From Paractinoplanes ovalisporus (lineage in GTDB: Bacteria > Actinomycetota > Actinomycetes > Mycobacteriales > Micromonosporaceae), in contig NZ_JAENHP010000001.1 in assembly GCF_016834655.1 (NCBI RefSeq), positions 124,001 to 188,000 of the forward strand: 64,000 nt of DNA, read 5' to 3'. The translations under genes were made by a program, and so were the position numbers. How positions within the stretch are numbered: position 1 is the stretch's first letter; each line of letters starts with the position of its first letter. The notes below the pieces were generated by a model that was not told the origin of the DNA, made no database searches, and worked only from the letters and a program-made list of their open reading frames with translations. Shown here one piece after another: positions 17,023 through 24,900 of this stretch.

Positions 17023-18480
17023 TTGAACATCGTAGAAAAGACCCATTCCCACGTACGGGCGGAAGCCCTCCGACTCGTGCGGAGTGACCGTGTTGTCCTC
17101 GACGGCGTCGACGTCACCGTCTCCACCCGCTCCCGCCTCGCGGTCGTCGGGCAGAACGGCAGCGGCAAGACGACCCTGCTCCATGTGCTGGCCGGGCTGA
17201 CCGAACCCGATCAGGGCAGCGTGCACCGGTCGGGCACGATCGGTGTCGTCGAGCAGGCCCTCGACGCCGACACCGTCGGATCCCTGGTCGACGAAGCGAT
17301 CCGCCCGGCCCGGAACGCCCTGGCCGCGCTGGACGCCGCGCTGCTGACCGTCGAGGACGACCCCGACGCGTACGGGAAAGCCCTGGAAAGCGCCGTCCGG
17401 CTGGACGCCTGGGACGCCGAGCGACGCGTCGACGTGGCCCTGGAAGCCCTCGAAGCGTGCACCGACCGGGAACGCCGGCTCGACACGCTCTCGGTGGGGC
17501 AACGCTATCGGGTGCGGCTGGCCTGCGTGCTCGGCGCGCACCACGACCTGCTGATGCTGGACGAGCCGACCAACCACCTCGACGCGGGCGGGCTGGCGTT
17601 CCTCACCGAGCGGCTGCGGCAGCATCCGGGCGGCGTCCTGGTCGTCACCCACGACCGGGCGTTGCTGCGCGACGTGGCTTCGGAGTTTCTCGACCTCGAC
17701 CCGACACCGGACGGCCGTCCGCGGCTCTATGCGGGCGGCTACGCAGCCTGGCAGGAGGGGCGCCGGCGCGAGCGGGAGAGCTGGCAGCAGGAGTACGACG
17801 CCCAGGTCGCCGAGCATCAGCGGCTGGCCGGCGCTGTCGAGGAGGCCCGGGGGCGGCTGAGCACGGGCTGGCGGCCCGACAAGGGCACCGGCCGGCACAA
17901 GCGGCAGAGCCGGGCGCCGGGCATCGTGCAGACGATCAGACGGCGGCAGGAGACCCTGGAGGCGCATCGGATCACGCTGCCGTCGCCGCCCAAGCCGCTG
18001 CGGTGGCCGCCGGGCGCGACCCGGGCCGGTGTTCCGCTGCTCGACGCCGAGAACCTGACAGTCAACGGCCGCCTCCGTACGGCGGTAGGTCTGCGTCTCA
18101 GCGGCGGCGACCGGCTGCTCGTGACCGGCCCGAACGGCGCCGGCAAGTCCACATTGCTGGCCGTGCTGGCGGGCGTGCTCGAACCGTCGACCGGTGATGT
18201 GCGCCGGCTGTCGGGGGCGACCGTCGGTTATGTGGCGCAGGAGGTGTTCACGGCGGCGGCCCGGATGTCGCCGGGTCAGCACCGGCGGCGCCACCTGGAG
18301 GAGATCCTGGCCGGGCGGCCCGACGTGCTGTTGCTCGACGAGCCGACCAACCACCTGTCGGCAACGCTGGTGGACGAGCTGACGGCGGCCCTGGCGACGG
18401 CCCCGGCGGCGGTGATCATCGCCACCCACGACCGGCAGATGCTGGACGATCTCGACGGGTGGCCCCGGTTGCGGATGTGA
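17023..18480 (+). CDS. ABC-F ribosome-protection protein (antibiotic resistance type)
   Basis: About 485 residues from TTG 17023; GTG 16978 is an in-frame alternative but lies inside the hairpin, and neither has a strong ribosome site. There is no membrane segment. Two ATPase domains: Walker A GQNGSGKT (about 43-50), signature LSVGQ (about 156), [12 protein letters not shown] (about 175); then GPNGAGKST (about 369), a degenerate second signature MSPGQ (about 415) and [10 protein letters not shown] (about 436). The Arg/Lys-rich linker (about 245-315) would reach the ribosomal exit region. This build matches TlrC/LmrC-type actinomycete ABC-F proteins that displace macrolides, lincosamides or streptogramins. 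The leader peptide upstream supports drug-induced expression. Confidence 0.85.
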   Translation: MNIVEKTHSHVRAEALRLVRSDRVVLDGVDVTVSTRSRLAVVGQNGSGKTTLLHVLAGLTEPDQGSVHRSGTIGVVEQALDADTVGSLVDEAIRPARNALAALDAALLTVEDDPDAYGKALESAVRLDAWDAERRVDVALEALEACTDRERRLDTLSVGQRYRVRLACVLGAHHDLLMLDEPTNHLDAGGLAFLTERLRQHPGGVLVVTHDRALLRDVASEFLDLDPTPDGRPRLYAGGYAAWQEGRRRERESWQQEYDAQVAEHQRLAGAVEEARGRLSTGWRPDKGTGRHKRQSRAPGIVQTIRRRQETLEAHRITLPSPPKPLRWPPGATRAGVPLLDAENLTVNGRLRTAVGLRLSGGDRLLVTGPNGAGKSTLLAVLAGVLEPSTGDVRRLSGATVGYVAQEVFTAAARMSPGQHRRRHLEEILAGRPDVLLLDEPTNHLSATLVDELTAALATAPAAVIIATHDRQMLDDLDGWPRLRM

Positions 18481-18543
18481 CGAAGTCGTCAAAGCGCAAC
18501 GCGGACTAACCGCTGGAAACGTCATGTCGATCGGAGGGATGGC

Positions 18544-19281
18544 ATGACGATGCGAATGAGCCGATGGGCCGCGGCGTTGCTGGCGGCCGGTCTCGTGACC
18601 GGTTGCAGCACGGCCGCGTCCCCGTCCCCGCCGCCGCCGGAGGACCCACCGGTCACCCAGGCCACGGCGCCGAGGACCACCACCAGGCCGGCCCGTGCCC
18701 CTGTCAAGATCACGTATCCGCGCGAGGGCACCGGGCGCTGGATCGTCGCGCCGGCCGCGAGTGAGACGGCGGGCACCGGGGGGCGGCTGATGCGCTACCG
18801 GGTGGTGGTCGAGGGCGGCATCAAAGGCGTGTCGCCCGCCGGTTTCGCCGCCGCCGCGGGCGCGACGCTGGAAGACCCCCGCGGCTGGACCGGTGGCGGG
18901 CAGTGGCGTTTCCGGCGGGTCGGGCCGGGTCAGAGGTACGACTTCACGCTCTACCTGGCCACGCCGGCCACCCGCGGCAAGCTGTGCGGCGATGCCTCCG
19001 ACGACTACACGTCGTGCCGCAACGGCGCCAAAGTGGTCCTCAACGTGGCCCGCTGGGTCGGTGGGGTGCCCGGATACAAGGGCGACCTCAAGATCTACCG
19101 GCAGTACATGGTGAACCACGAGGTCGGCCACCGCCTGGGCAACGGCCACGAGCTGTGCCCCGGCAAGGGCGAGCTCGCGCCGGTCATGCTCCAGCAGACG
19201 CTCGGCCTGCACGGTTGTAAGAAGAACGCCTGGCCCTACCCGGACGGCGACCTGTATCGCGGGCCGTCCGGGCATTACTGA
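18544..19281 (+). CDS. DUF3152 secreted lipoprotein, putative zinc metalloprotease
   Basis: 245 residues; ATG 18544 has GGAGGG five bases earlier. The N-terminus is a lipoprotein signal with lipobox LVTGC (about 18-22), then a Pro/Ser/Thr-rich stretch (24-52). The DUF3152 domain follows, with two Cys in GDASDDYTSCRNG and the motif HEVGHRLGNGHE (about 192-203), which has the HExxHxxGxxH arrangement of metzincin zinc sites. The end APVMLQQTLGLHGCKKNAWP is also typical. It should sit on the outer face of the membrane. Catalysis is predicted, not shown. Confidence 0.85.
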   Translation: MTMRMSRWAAALLAAGLVTGCSTAASPSPPPPEDPPVTQATAPRTTTRPARAPVKITYPREGTGRWIVAPAASETAGTGGRLMRYRVVVEGGIKGVSPAGFAAAAGATLEDPRGWTGGGQWRFRRVGPGQRYDFTLYLATPATRGKLCGDASDDYTSCRNGAKVVLNVARWVGGVPGYKGDLKIYRQYMVNHEVGHRLGNGHELCPGKGELAPVMLQQTLGLHGCKKNAWPYPDGDLYRGPSGHY

Positions 19282-19290
19282 GAAACGTCT

Positions 19291-19380
19291 CCACCCACCA
19301 CGGCCGGCGCCCGCGTTACGTGCCCGGTGTTCCGCCCGGCTCGCGAGGAACGGCGGGTGCCGGCCGTGGTGTGTTGGTGG
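19291..19380. repeat. dispersed ~85-bp palindromic element, copy 1
   Basis: The outer arms CCACCACGGCCGGC and GCCGGCCGTGGTG are complementary, and an inner block around TCGCGAGGAAC adds further pairing. It fills the gap between the convergent DUF3152 and flavoprotein genes, so it can act as a bidirectional terminator. The reverse complement is recognisably repeated at 22262-22343 (inner block TTCCTCGCGAGCCGG). Confidence 0.75.
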
Positions 19381-19411
19381 GAGTCGTATTCCCGTACGAA
19401 ATCCTGTGAAG

Positions 19412-20773
19412 TTAAAGCCCGTACTCGTTGAAGAAGTAGAGCCATACCTCGCTTCGGGTGGGGAACGACGGGATGGCGTGGCGCAGGCGGGTCACCGGCA
19501 CCTCGCCCACGATCGCGATGGTCGCGGCCTGCAGGAAGTCGGCCACCTGGGTGCCGGTGATCGTGACGCCGACCAGCACCCCGCGGTCCTCGTCGACCAG
19601 GAACCGGGTCGTGCCGACCACGCCGCCCGAATAGGAACCGCCCGCGTTGCCGTCGGTGGGCACGTCGACCACCCGCACGTTCAGGCCGGCCGCCCGCGCC
19701 GTCGCGGTGGTGTGCCCGACCGCGGCGACCTGCGGCGACGTGAAGATGACCCGCGGCGCGCCCGGACCGTCGGCCAGGTGCTGTGCGGCCATCGGCTTGC
19801 CCAGGATCTCGCCCGAGGCGATCGCGGCCTGGTATTTGGCCATGTGCGTGAACAGCGCCCGCCCGTTGAGGTCGCCGATCACATAGAGCCACTCCTGCCC
19901 GGGCACCCGCATGTGCTCGTCGACCTCGACATAGCCGTCCGCCTTGACCCCCACGGAGTCCAGACCGAGATCAACCGATTGCGGCGTACGGCCGGTGGCG
20001 ACCAGGATCTCCTCGGCGTTCACGGCGCTGCCGTCGGCCAGCGTCACCGTGACCCCGTCGGTGTCACGCCGCACGGCCGTCGGGCGCTGGCCCTGGCGTA
20101 CGTCGACGCCCTGCTCGGCGAGCCGCGCGGCCACCTGCTCGCCGGCGAAGTCCTCCTCGCGGGTCAGCAGCCCGCGCCCGGCCACCAGCGTGACCCGCGC
20201 GCCGAGCGAGGCGTAGGCCTGGGCCATCTCGGAGCCGACCACGCCCGCCCCCACGATGACCAGCGACGCCGGGATCTCCTTGGCCGTGGTCGCCTCGCGG
20301 TTGGTCCACGGGTCGGCCTCGGCCAGGCCGTCGATCGCGGGGATGGTGGCCCGGGTGCCGCCGGCCAGGATGACGGCCTGCCGCACTTCCAGGATCTCGT
20401 CGCCGACCGCGACCCGCTTCTCCCCCGCCAGCCGTCCCCAGCCGCGCACCAGGGTGACACCCCGGTCGGTCAGCCACGGCACCTGCGAGCTGTCGTCCTC
20501 GTTGTTGATCAGCTCGTCGCGCCGGCGCAGCACCGCGGCCACGTCGAGCCGGCCGCTGACCGCCTCGGCCGCGCCGGGCACGTGCCGCGCCTCCTCGAGC
20601 AGTTCACCGGGCCGCAGCAGGGCCTTCGACGGGATGCACGCATAGAACGAGCACTCCCCGCCGACATGGTCCCCCTCCACGATCGCCACGCTCAGGCCCG
20701 CCTCGGCCAGCCGGCCCGCCGCGACCTCGCCACCGGGCCCGGCTCCCACCACCACCACGTCGAAACTCTGCAT
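19412..20773 (-). CDS. flavoprotein disulfide reductase (dihydrolipoamide dehydrogenase-like)
   Basis: 453 residues. The FAD-binding GAGPGG motif is at 10-15, followed by the redox pair CSFYAC (Cys41, Cys46), a variant of the usual C-x4-C site, then IPSKAL. A second Rossmann motif GAGVVGSEMAQ (about 178) binds NAD(P)H, and YVIGDLNG (about 297) contacts FAD. The C-terminal dimerisation domain keeps the HxxP and Glu of the catalytic His-Glu dyad (HAIPSFPTRSE). No lipoyl or mercury genes are adjacent, so substrate is unknown. It is a monocistronic gene, convergent with the DUF3152 gene. Confidence 0.9.
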   Translation of the reverse strand: MQSFDVVVVGAGPGGEVAAGRLAEAGLSVAIVEGDHVGGECSFYACIPSKALLRPGELLEEARHVPGAAEAVSGRLDVAAVLRRRDELINNEDDSSQVPWLTDRGVTLVRGWGRLAGEKRVAVGDEILEVRQAVILAGGTRATIPAIDGLAEADPWTNREATTAKEIPASLVIVGAGVVGSEMAQAYASLGARVTLVAGRGLLTREEDFAGEQVAARLAEQGVDVRQGQRPTAVRRDTDGVTVTLADGSAVNAEEILVATGRTPQSVDLGLDSVGVKADGYVEVDEHMRVPGQEWLYVIGDLNGRALFTHMAKYQAAIASGEILGKPMAAQHLADGPGAPRVIFTSPQVAAVGHTTATARAAGLNVRVVDVPTDGNAGGSYSGGVVGTTRFLVDEDRGVLVGVTITGTQVADFLQAATIAIVGEVPVTRLRHAIPSFPTRSEVWLYFFNEYGL

Positions 20774-20812
20774 GCCCCCAATGATCGTCCCATCGGGCCG
20801 CGGCCGACACCG

Positions 20813-21265
20813 TCACCGCCCAGTTGCGGGCTGCACCACTTCCGGCCCGCCGTGGTGCGGGGTGGCGACATAGTTCTGGCGGCCCGGCGGCAGGGCCTCG
20901 ACGCAGGCCTGCGAACAGGCGTTGACCAGCAGCGGGAGCGCGTCGGTGCCGACGCCGCGGGTGAGCCAGACCTGGTGCAGGCCGTCGGTGAACGGGCCGT
21001 CGCAGACGCTGCACGTGGTGAGGTGGTCGGCGCCGTGCACGGCCGGGTCGAGTTCGGCGCCGGGCGACGGGGTGAACGGCCGCAGGGCGGGGAACGGCGG
21101 GCGGTGCTTGTAGTTGCCGAACAGCGCCCGGGTGCTGACCGTGCTGTCGACCAGGTTGGCGACCGTGTCAGGCCGCGACGCCTTGGAATAGCCGACACAT
21201 TTGCCACTCAGCTTGCCGCGACCCGGGCCGCCCGCCCCTTCGAACCGGTTGTGCCAGAGCGTCAT
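20813..21265 (-). CDS. conserved hypothetical with two cysteine pairs
   Basis: 150 residues. ATG 21265 overlaps the stop of the upstream small gene in an ATGA, so the pair is translationally coupled. The sequence opens MTLWHNRFEGAGGPGRGKLS. It contains CSVC (about 88-91) and CSQAC (about 116-120), which together could bind one zinc ion. No membrane segment. I recall similar proteins only as uncharacterised in Micromonosporaceae. The opposite-strand and upstream extensions of this frame are ignored because they overlap the kinase gene. Confidence 0.65.
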   Translation of the reverse strand: MTLWHNRFEGAGGPGRGKLSGKCVGYSKASRPDTVANLVDSTVSTRALFGNYKHRPPFPALRPFTPSPGAELDPAVHGADHLTTCSVCDGPFTDGLHQVWLTRGVGTDALPLLVNACSQACVEALPPGRQNYVATPHHGGPEVVQPATGR

Positions 21266-21420
21266 CCGCCACCCAGCAGGGCCTCGGTCTGCGCCGCGCT
21301 CATGGCGCTCGCCGGGCGTTCCGGCACGGTGCGCACGTCGACGGACTCCTGCGGCAACACGCGCGCGGGGAGCCGGCCGAACCGCTCCTGGCGCGCCCGC
21401 TTCTCCTCGTCCTTGTCCAT
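21262..21420 (-). CDS. small conserved actinobacterial protein
   Basis: 52 residues from ATG 21420: MDKDEEKRARQERFGRLPAR and then VLPQESVDVRTVPERP. The ExxRARQERFGRLPxRV opening recurs in small uncharacterised actinobacterial proteins that I recall, but no function is known. It is the first gene of a coupled pair, its stop overlapping the ATG of the two-cysteine-pair protein, and it is divergent from the kinase-like gene 71 bp away. Confidence 0.6.
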   Translation of the reverse strand: MDKDEEKRARQERFGRLPARVLPQESVDVRTVPERPASAMSAAQTEALLGGG

Positions 21421-21490
21421 GACCACGATTGTGCGGGGCAGGCGCAAAAAATGGGGAGACCCCGCCCGAAACTCCTGCGATCATCGCGGC

Positions 21491-22228
21491 GTGCCGATGC
21501 CACCCGCCCAAGTTCTGGACGCGTTCGGGGTGGCCGGGCCGGCCACTCTGCTGGCCGGAGGGCAGGGCACGTCGTGGCGGGCCGGTCACCTGGTGCTCAA
21601 GCCCGAGGTGGGTGCGGCTCACGAGTGGCTGGCCGACGTCGCCGAGGACGGGTTCCGGCTCGCCCGGCCCGCCCGCACCCGCGACGGCGCCTGGAGTCAC
21701 GACGGCTGGTCGGCCACGCACTGGGTCGACGGCGTCGAGGCCTGGGACTTCCGCACCGTCATCGCTGCCGGCCGGGCCTTCCACCGGGCCGTCGCGCATC
21801 TCGGGCGGCCGGCCGGGCTCGACGACCGCGACGACCGGTGGGCGGTGGCCGACCGGATCGCGTGGGGTGAGCGGGAAGCCGCCTGGCGGCCCGGGTTCGC
21901 CGACATCGCGCGCCGGCTCGACTCGGCGCTGCAACCGCTCGGTCCCGCGCAGATCGTCCACTGTGACCTGACCCAGAACGTGCTCGTGGCGCCCGGTCAG
22001 CCGCCCGCCGTGATCGACGTGTCGCCCTACTGGCGGCCTCCCGCGTACGCCGACGGGGTGGTCATCGCCGACGCCCTGACCTGGCACGACGCGCCCGGCT
22101 CGCTGGCCGCCGAGACCGGGGTGAGCGTTCCCGCGGTGGCGCGCGCCCTGCTGTTCCGGATGGCGACCGACGTCGTCGACGACTGGGCGTGGCGTTACGA
22201 CCGCGCCACGACAGCGATCGGGCTTTGA
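21491..22228 (+). CDS. APH-like phosphotransferase family protein (TIGR02569-like)
   Basis: 245 residues from GTG 21491; ATG 21497 is an alternative. The sequence has GGQGTSWRAGHLVLKP near the N-terminus in place of a P-loop, then the catalytic loop HCDLTQNVL (about 157) with Asp and Asn, and VIDVSPYW (about 175) for the metal-binding Asp. This is the aminoglycoside-kinase fold, in the actinobacterial subgroup I recall as TIGR02569. Substrate is unknown and resistance should not be assumed. It ends 33 bp before the second dispersed palindrome. Confidence 0.75.
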   Translation: MPMPPAQVLDAFGVAGPATLLAGGQGTSWRAGHLVLKPEVGAAHEWLADVAEDGFRLARPARTRDGAWSHDGWSATHWVDGVEAWDFRTVIAAGRAFHRAVAHLGRPAGLDDRDDRWAVADRIAWGEREAAWRPGFADIARRLDSALQPLGPAQIVHCDLTQNVLVAPGQPPAVIDVSPYWRPPAYADGVVIADALTWHDAPGSLAAETGVSVPAVARALLFRMATDVVDDWAWRYDRATTAIGL

Positions 22229-22261
22229 GACCCTTTTCCCGTACGGGACCACGCCTCGCAC

Positions 22262-22343
22262 AACCACACCACGGCCGGCCCGTGGGTTCCTCGCGAGCCG
22301 GCCGGAACACCGGGTCCGTGCCGCGGCCGCCGGTCGTGGTGCA
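22262..22343. repeat. dispersed ~85-bp palindromic element, copy 2 (inverted)
   Basis: Reads as a diverged reverse complement of the element at 19291-19380: shared blocks include ACCACGGCCGGC, GTTCCTCGCGAGCCGG, CGGAACACCGGG and CGTGGTG. Like copy 1 it lies between convergent genes (kinase-like and MarR). Confidence 0.75.
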
Positions 22344-22365
22344 TGGAGACCTTCCTCAGTGATCC

Positions 22366-22424
22366 AGCGCCTGTTTCGTAGCTGGGGCGGGGCTGCGGCG
22401 CGGCCCAGCTACGAAACAGGCGCT
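22366..22424. terminator. 21-bp perfect stem overlapping the MarR gene end
   Basis: The left arm 22366-22386 (starts AGCGCCTGTTTCG) pairs without mismatch with 22404-22424 around a 17-base GC-rich loop. The right arm includes the last five codons and stop of the MarR gene. Probably the terminator of that operon; the pairing is unusually long for one. Confidence 0.75.
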
Positions 22425-22822
22425 TGAAACGACCGGTCCATCAGCTCCGTCATCGCCTGCTGGAAGTCGCGCCGCCGCTGGTCGCTCCAGCCCTCGGTGA
22501 GCCGGTCGAACACCTGCTCCTGCCACTCGTGGGCGTGGCCCAGCATCACGTGCCCGGCCTCGGTGACGCTCGCCGCCCGTCGACGCCCGTCCCCGGCCGC
22601 GCCACCGACCACGAGGTGACCGGCCTCGGCCGCACCCTTGATCAGGCGGGACGCGCCGCTCTGGTCGATGCCGATCTCGTCGGCCACCGCGTTGACCGTG
22701 GCCGCGACACCGCGCTGCTCCAGCGCGTGCACGGCCTCGACGACCAGAACTTCGCGACCCCGGTCGGACTTGCGTGACCAGTGGCGGACGAACCCGAACA
22801 GCACCTGCCCCGGCCCGCTCAC
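22409..22822 (-). CDS. MarR-family transcriptional regulator
   Basis: 137 residues from GTG 22822, whose GTGA overlaps the stop of the SnoaL-like gene. The winged helix is visible as VNAVADEIGIDQSGASRLIK (recognition helix) followed by the basic wing GAAGDGRRRAASVTEAG. N- and C-terminal helices would form the dimer. It is likely the repressor that binds the 29-bp dyad at 23191-23219 in front of its own operon, controlling itself and the SnoaL-like gene. Confidence 0.85.
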   Translation of the reverse strand: MSGPGQVLFGFVRHWSRKSDRGREVLVVEAVHALEQRGVAATVNAVADEIGIDQSGASRLIKGAAEAGHLVVGGAAGDGRRRAASVTEAGHVMLGHAHEWQEQVFDRLTEGWSDQRRRDFQQAMTELMDRSFQAPVS

Positions 22823-23187
22823 TCGGTGGCCGCCATCTCGCGGCACAGGTAGGCGAGTTCCAGCGCGGCCTTCAGGTCGGGCAGCCGCAGCGCCGCCGTC
22901 ACCTTGTCGCCGGCCACCCGGAACACGGTCGCGACCCGGGTCGGGGCCGCGCCGCCGGGCCAGGTGGCGTCCTCCTCCACCACCATCAGCCGGTCGCTGA
23001 CCGGATGCCACGAACGCGGGACCAGCCGGATGCCCGACCGCTCGACCCACTCCCCGAACTGCGCGGGCGTGATCGGCCCGGCGCCCCTGGGCCCCAGCAC
23101 CACGATCGGGTCGCCGACCGCGCGGGCGGCCCGGCCGGTGTCACCGGCGTTCACACTCGCGTGCCACTCGTTGATCGCTGCTTCCAT
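22819..23187 (-). CDS. SnoaL-like / NTF2-fold protein
   Basis: 122 residues. The opening MEAAINEWHASVNAGDTGRA, then DPIVVLGPRGAG and a central RSWHPVSDRLMVVEEDATWP strand pair, fits the cone-shaped alpha+beta barrel of SnoaL-like proteins. Such proteins are isomerases, hydrolases or binding proteins; no catalytic assignment is possible. ATG 23187 lies six bases after a TACAGT hexamer, so it is probably leaderless. First gene of a two-gene operon with the MarR regulator. Confidence 0.7.
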   Translation of the reverse strand: MEAAINEWHASVNAGDTGRAARAVGDPIVVLGPRGAGPITPAQFGEWVERSGIRLVPRSWHPVSDRLMVVEEDATWPGGAAPTRVATVFRVAGDKVTAALRLPDLKAALELAYLCREMAATE

Positions 23188-23190
23188 GAC

Positions 23191-23219
23191 GCAACTGTAT
23201 GCGAATCGCATACAGTTGC
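23191..23219. promoter_or_regulatory. MarR operator overlapping the SnoaL-marR promoter
   Basis: Arms GCAACTGTATGCGA and TCGCATACAGTTGC are exact complements around one central base. The -10-like TACAGT of the minus-strand promoter lies inside it, three bases from the leaderless ATG region, so bound protein would block transcription. Confidence 0.8.
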
Positions 23220-23492
23220 CCACTAGACCGCGCGGGGGAACAGTCTCAGGGCGGCGTCCCGGCACTTCGGGGAGCGACGGGCGGCCAGCGAGGTGCCGTG
23301 GCGGCGGCGGAGCGTGACCGGGCAGCGCCCACCGGCGATCGCCCGGCGGCCGGATCGGTGCGACCAACCGTGGGTGTTGCGGGGCTGCATACGGGCACCT
23401 GTCATCCGCGGGTAGGACCGGGCGCCATTTCATCGGAAACAGGCCCGCCACGGAGCCGGATCTCACTGGCTGGACTGAGTACCGTCGTCACC

Positions 23493-24026
23493 ATGACTGT
23501 GCTGGACATCCGGAAGGTCGGCGACCCCGTTCTGCGCCTCGTCGCCGAGCCGGTGACCGTCTTCGACGCCGAGCTCCACAAGCTGGTCGACGACCTCAAT
23601 CAGACCCTCGAGAAGTCGCGCGGCGCCGGCCTGGCCGCCCCGCAGATCGGGGTCAGCCTGCGGTTGTTCGCCATCAACCCCGACCTGCCGGGCAACGAGG
23701 CCCGCCTCGACCACCTGATCAATCCGGGCCTCGAGTTCCCCAACGACGAGGAGCAGGACGGCCCCGAGGGCTGCCTGTCGATCCCGGGCATCTATCTGGA
23801 CACCAAGCGCCGCATGAACGTCGTGGCCACCGGCCTGACCAAGCACGGCGACCCGGTGCAGATCGTCGGGGCCGGACTGCTCGCGCGGTGTGTGCAGCAC
23901 GAGACCGACCATCTCGACGGCGTGCTGTTCATCGACCGGCAGGACCAGGCCGGACAGGAACGCATCCTGGCCACACTGCGCGAGGCGGCCTGGGCCGACG
24001 CCGAAATCAAGACGAGCCCCCACTGA
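23493..24026 (+). CDS. def: peptide deformylase
   Basis: 177 residues. The three hallmark motifs are intact: GAGLAAPQIG (44-53), EGCLS (92-96, with metal ligand Cys94) and QHETDHLDG (135-143, ligands His136 and His140, catalytic Glu137). The enzyme removes the formyl group from the N-terminal Met of new proteins. ATG 23493 has no clear ribosome site. It is not next to fmt or other translation genes, so it is probably a second or stand-alone copy. The double operator of the following operon begins 7 bases after its stop. Confidence 0.95.
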   Translation: MTVLDIRKVGDPVLRLVAEPVTVFDAELHKLVDDLNQTLEKSRGAGLAAPQIGVSLRLFAINPDLPGNEARLDHLINPGLEFPNDEEQDGPEGCLSIPGIYLDTKRRMNVVATGLTKHGDPVQIVGAGLLARCVQHETDHLDGVLFIDRQDQAGQERILATLREAAWADAEIKTSPH

Positions 24027-24032
24027 GGAAAA

Positions 24033-24081
24033 TACTTGCCTGCCAGGAAAGTGACCTGCATACTTTCCTGGCAGGCAAGTA
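24033..24081 (+). promoter_or_regulatory. double operator and promoter of the membrane protein-wHTH pair
   Basis: Arms 24033-24052 (TACTTGCCTGCCAGGAAAGT) and 24062-24081 are exact inverted copies separated by nine bases; each arm is itself an imperfect dyad, so two operators are present. A -35 TTGCCT (24036-24041) and -10 CATACT (24059-24064) with a 17-base spacer lie within them. Confidence 0.8.
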
Positions 24082-24100
24082 CATGCCCGAGGGGGAAGTG

Positions 24101-24580
24101 ATGGAGACACCGCACATACCCGCGATCGACGCCGAACTCGCCCTGGCCGAGGTGCGGGCCCGCCGCGCCGAGGTCGTCGATGCCAACCTGGTCCCGCGCT
24201 GGTTCTGGCCGTCGGTCGGGGTGCTCATGCTGATGTTCGTGGCCGCCGTCGAGAGCGGACGGCCGTGGGCGGTCGCCACCGGCAGCGTCTTCTACGCGAT
24301 CGGCCTGGCCACACTGATCGTCGCCGTGGTGCGCCACACCCGCGTGCAGGTCCGCAACGAGCTCATCGGGCTCCGCGGCGGACTTGCGATCGCCGCGTTC
24401 GCGGTGGTGCTGGCCGGCATCGGGGTCGGGCTCGGCCTCACCCTCGAGGCGCTCGCGGTTCCGGCCCCGGCGACGATCGCCTGCGCCCCGGTCGCCGCCG
24501 GGCTCGCGTTCGGCGGTCCGGCCCTCATGGCGTACCTGCGCCGGGTCATGATGTCGCGCCCCCTGGCGGGCTCCCGGTGA
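24101..24580 (+). CDS. small membrane protein of a regulator-linked pair
   Basis: 159 residues from ATG 24101, preceded by GAGGGGGAAG; ATG 24083 lies at the edge of the operator and has no such site. A soluble N-terminal helix (METPHIPAIDAELALAEVRA) precedes four hydrophobic spans (about 45-65, 68-88, 100-122, 128-150). No catalytic motif is seen. It is translationally coupled to the winged-helix regulator that follows, a pairing common in actinobacteria where the membrane protein has no known role. Confidence 0.7.
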   Translation: METPHIPAIDAELALAEVRARRAEVVDANLVPRWFWPSVGVLMLMFVAAVESGRPWAVATGSVFYAIGLATLIVAVVRHTRVQVRNELIGLRGGLAIAAFAVVLAGIGVGLGLTLEALAVPAPATIACAPVAAGLAFGGPALMAYLRRVMMSRPLAGSR

Positions 24581-24900
24581 CGGTCGAGGCGCGGTTCGAC
24601 GAGCTGATCCACGCACCGACCCGGCTGTCGATCGTGAGCCTGCTGACCGCCACCGAGTGGGCCGAGTTCAAGTTCCTGCGCGACCAGGTCGGCCTCACCG
24701 ACTCGGCCCTGTCCAAGCAGCTCACCACCCTCGAGGAGGCGGGCTACGTGGAGATCCGCAAGTCGTTCATCGGCAAACGGCCGCGCACCTCGGTGCGGCT
24801 GAGCGCGCACGGGCAGCAGGCGTTCGCGGGCCACGTCGCCGCGCTGCAGGAGATCGTGGCCCGCTCCGGCCTGGCCGTCATGCCCTCAGCCCAGACCTGA
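24577..24900 (+). CDS. winged-helix repressor (MarR_2/ArsR-like, ~100 aa)
   Basis: 107 residues from GTG 24577, overlapping the previous stop by four bases. The sequence FDELIHAPTRLSIVSLL, then FKFLRDQVGLTDSALSKQLTTLEEAGYVEI is a compact winged helix, with KRPRTSVRLSAHG as the wing. It lacks metal-binding Cys. It should repress its own operon through the double dyad at 24033-24081. The effector is unknown. Confidence 0.85.
   Translation: MTVEARFDELIHAPTRLSIVSLLTATEWAEFKFLRDQVGLTDSALSKQLTTLEEAGYVEIRKSFIGKRPRTSVRLSAHGQQAFAGHVAALQEIVARSGLAVMPSAQT

Noticed and set aside
19406..21490. Long plus-strand frame running into the kinase gene
   Set aside because: Antisense of the flavoprotein and of two small genes; only the part from GTG 21491 shows protein-family motifs.
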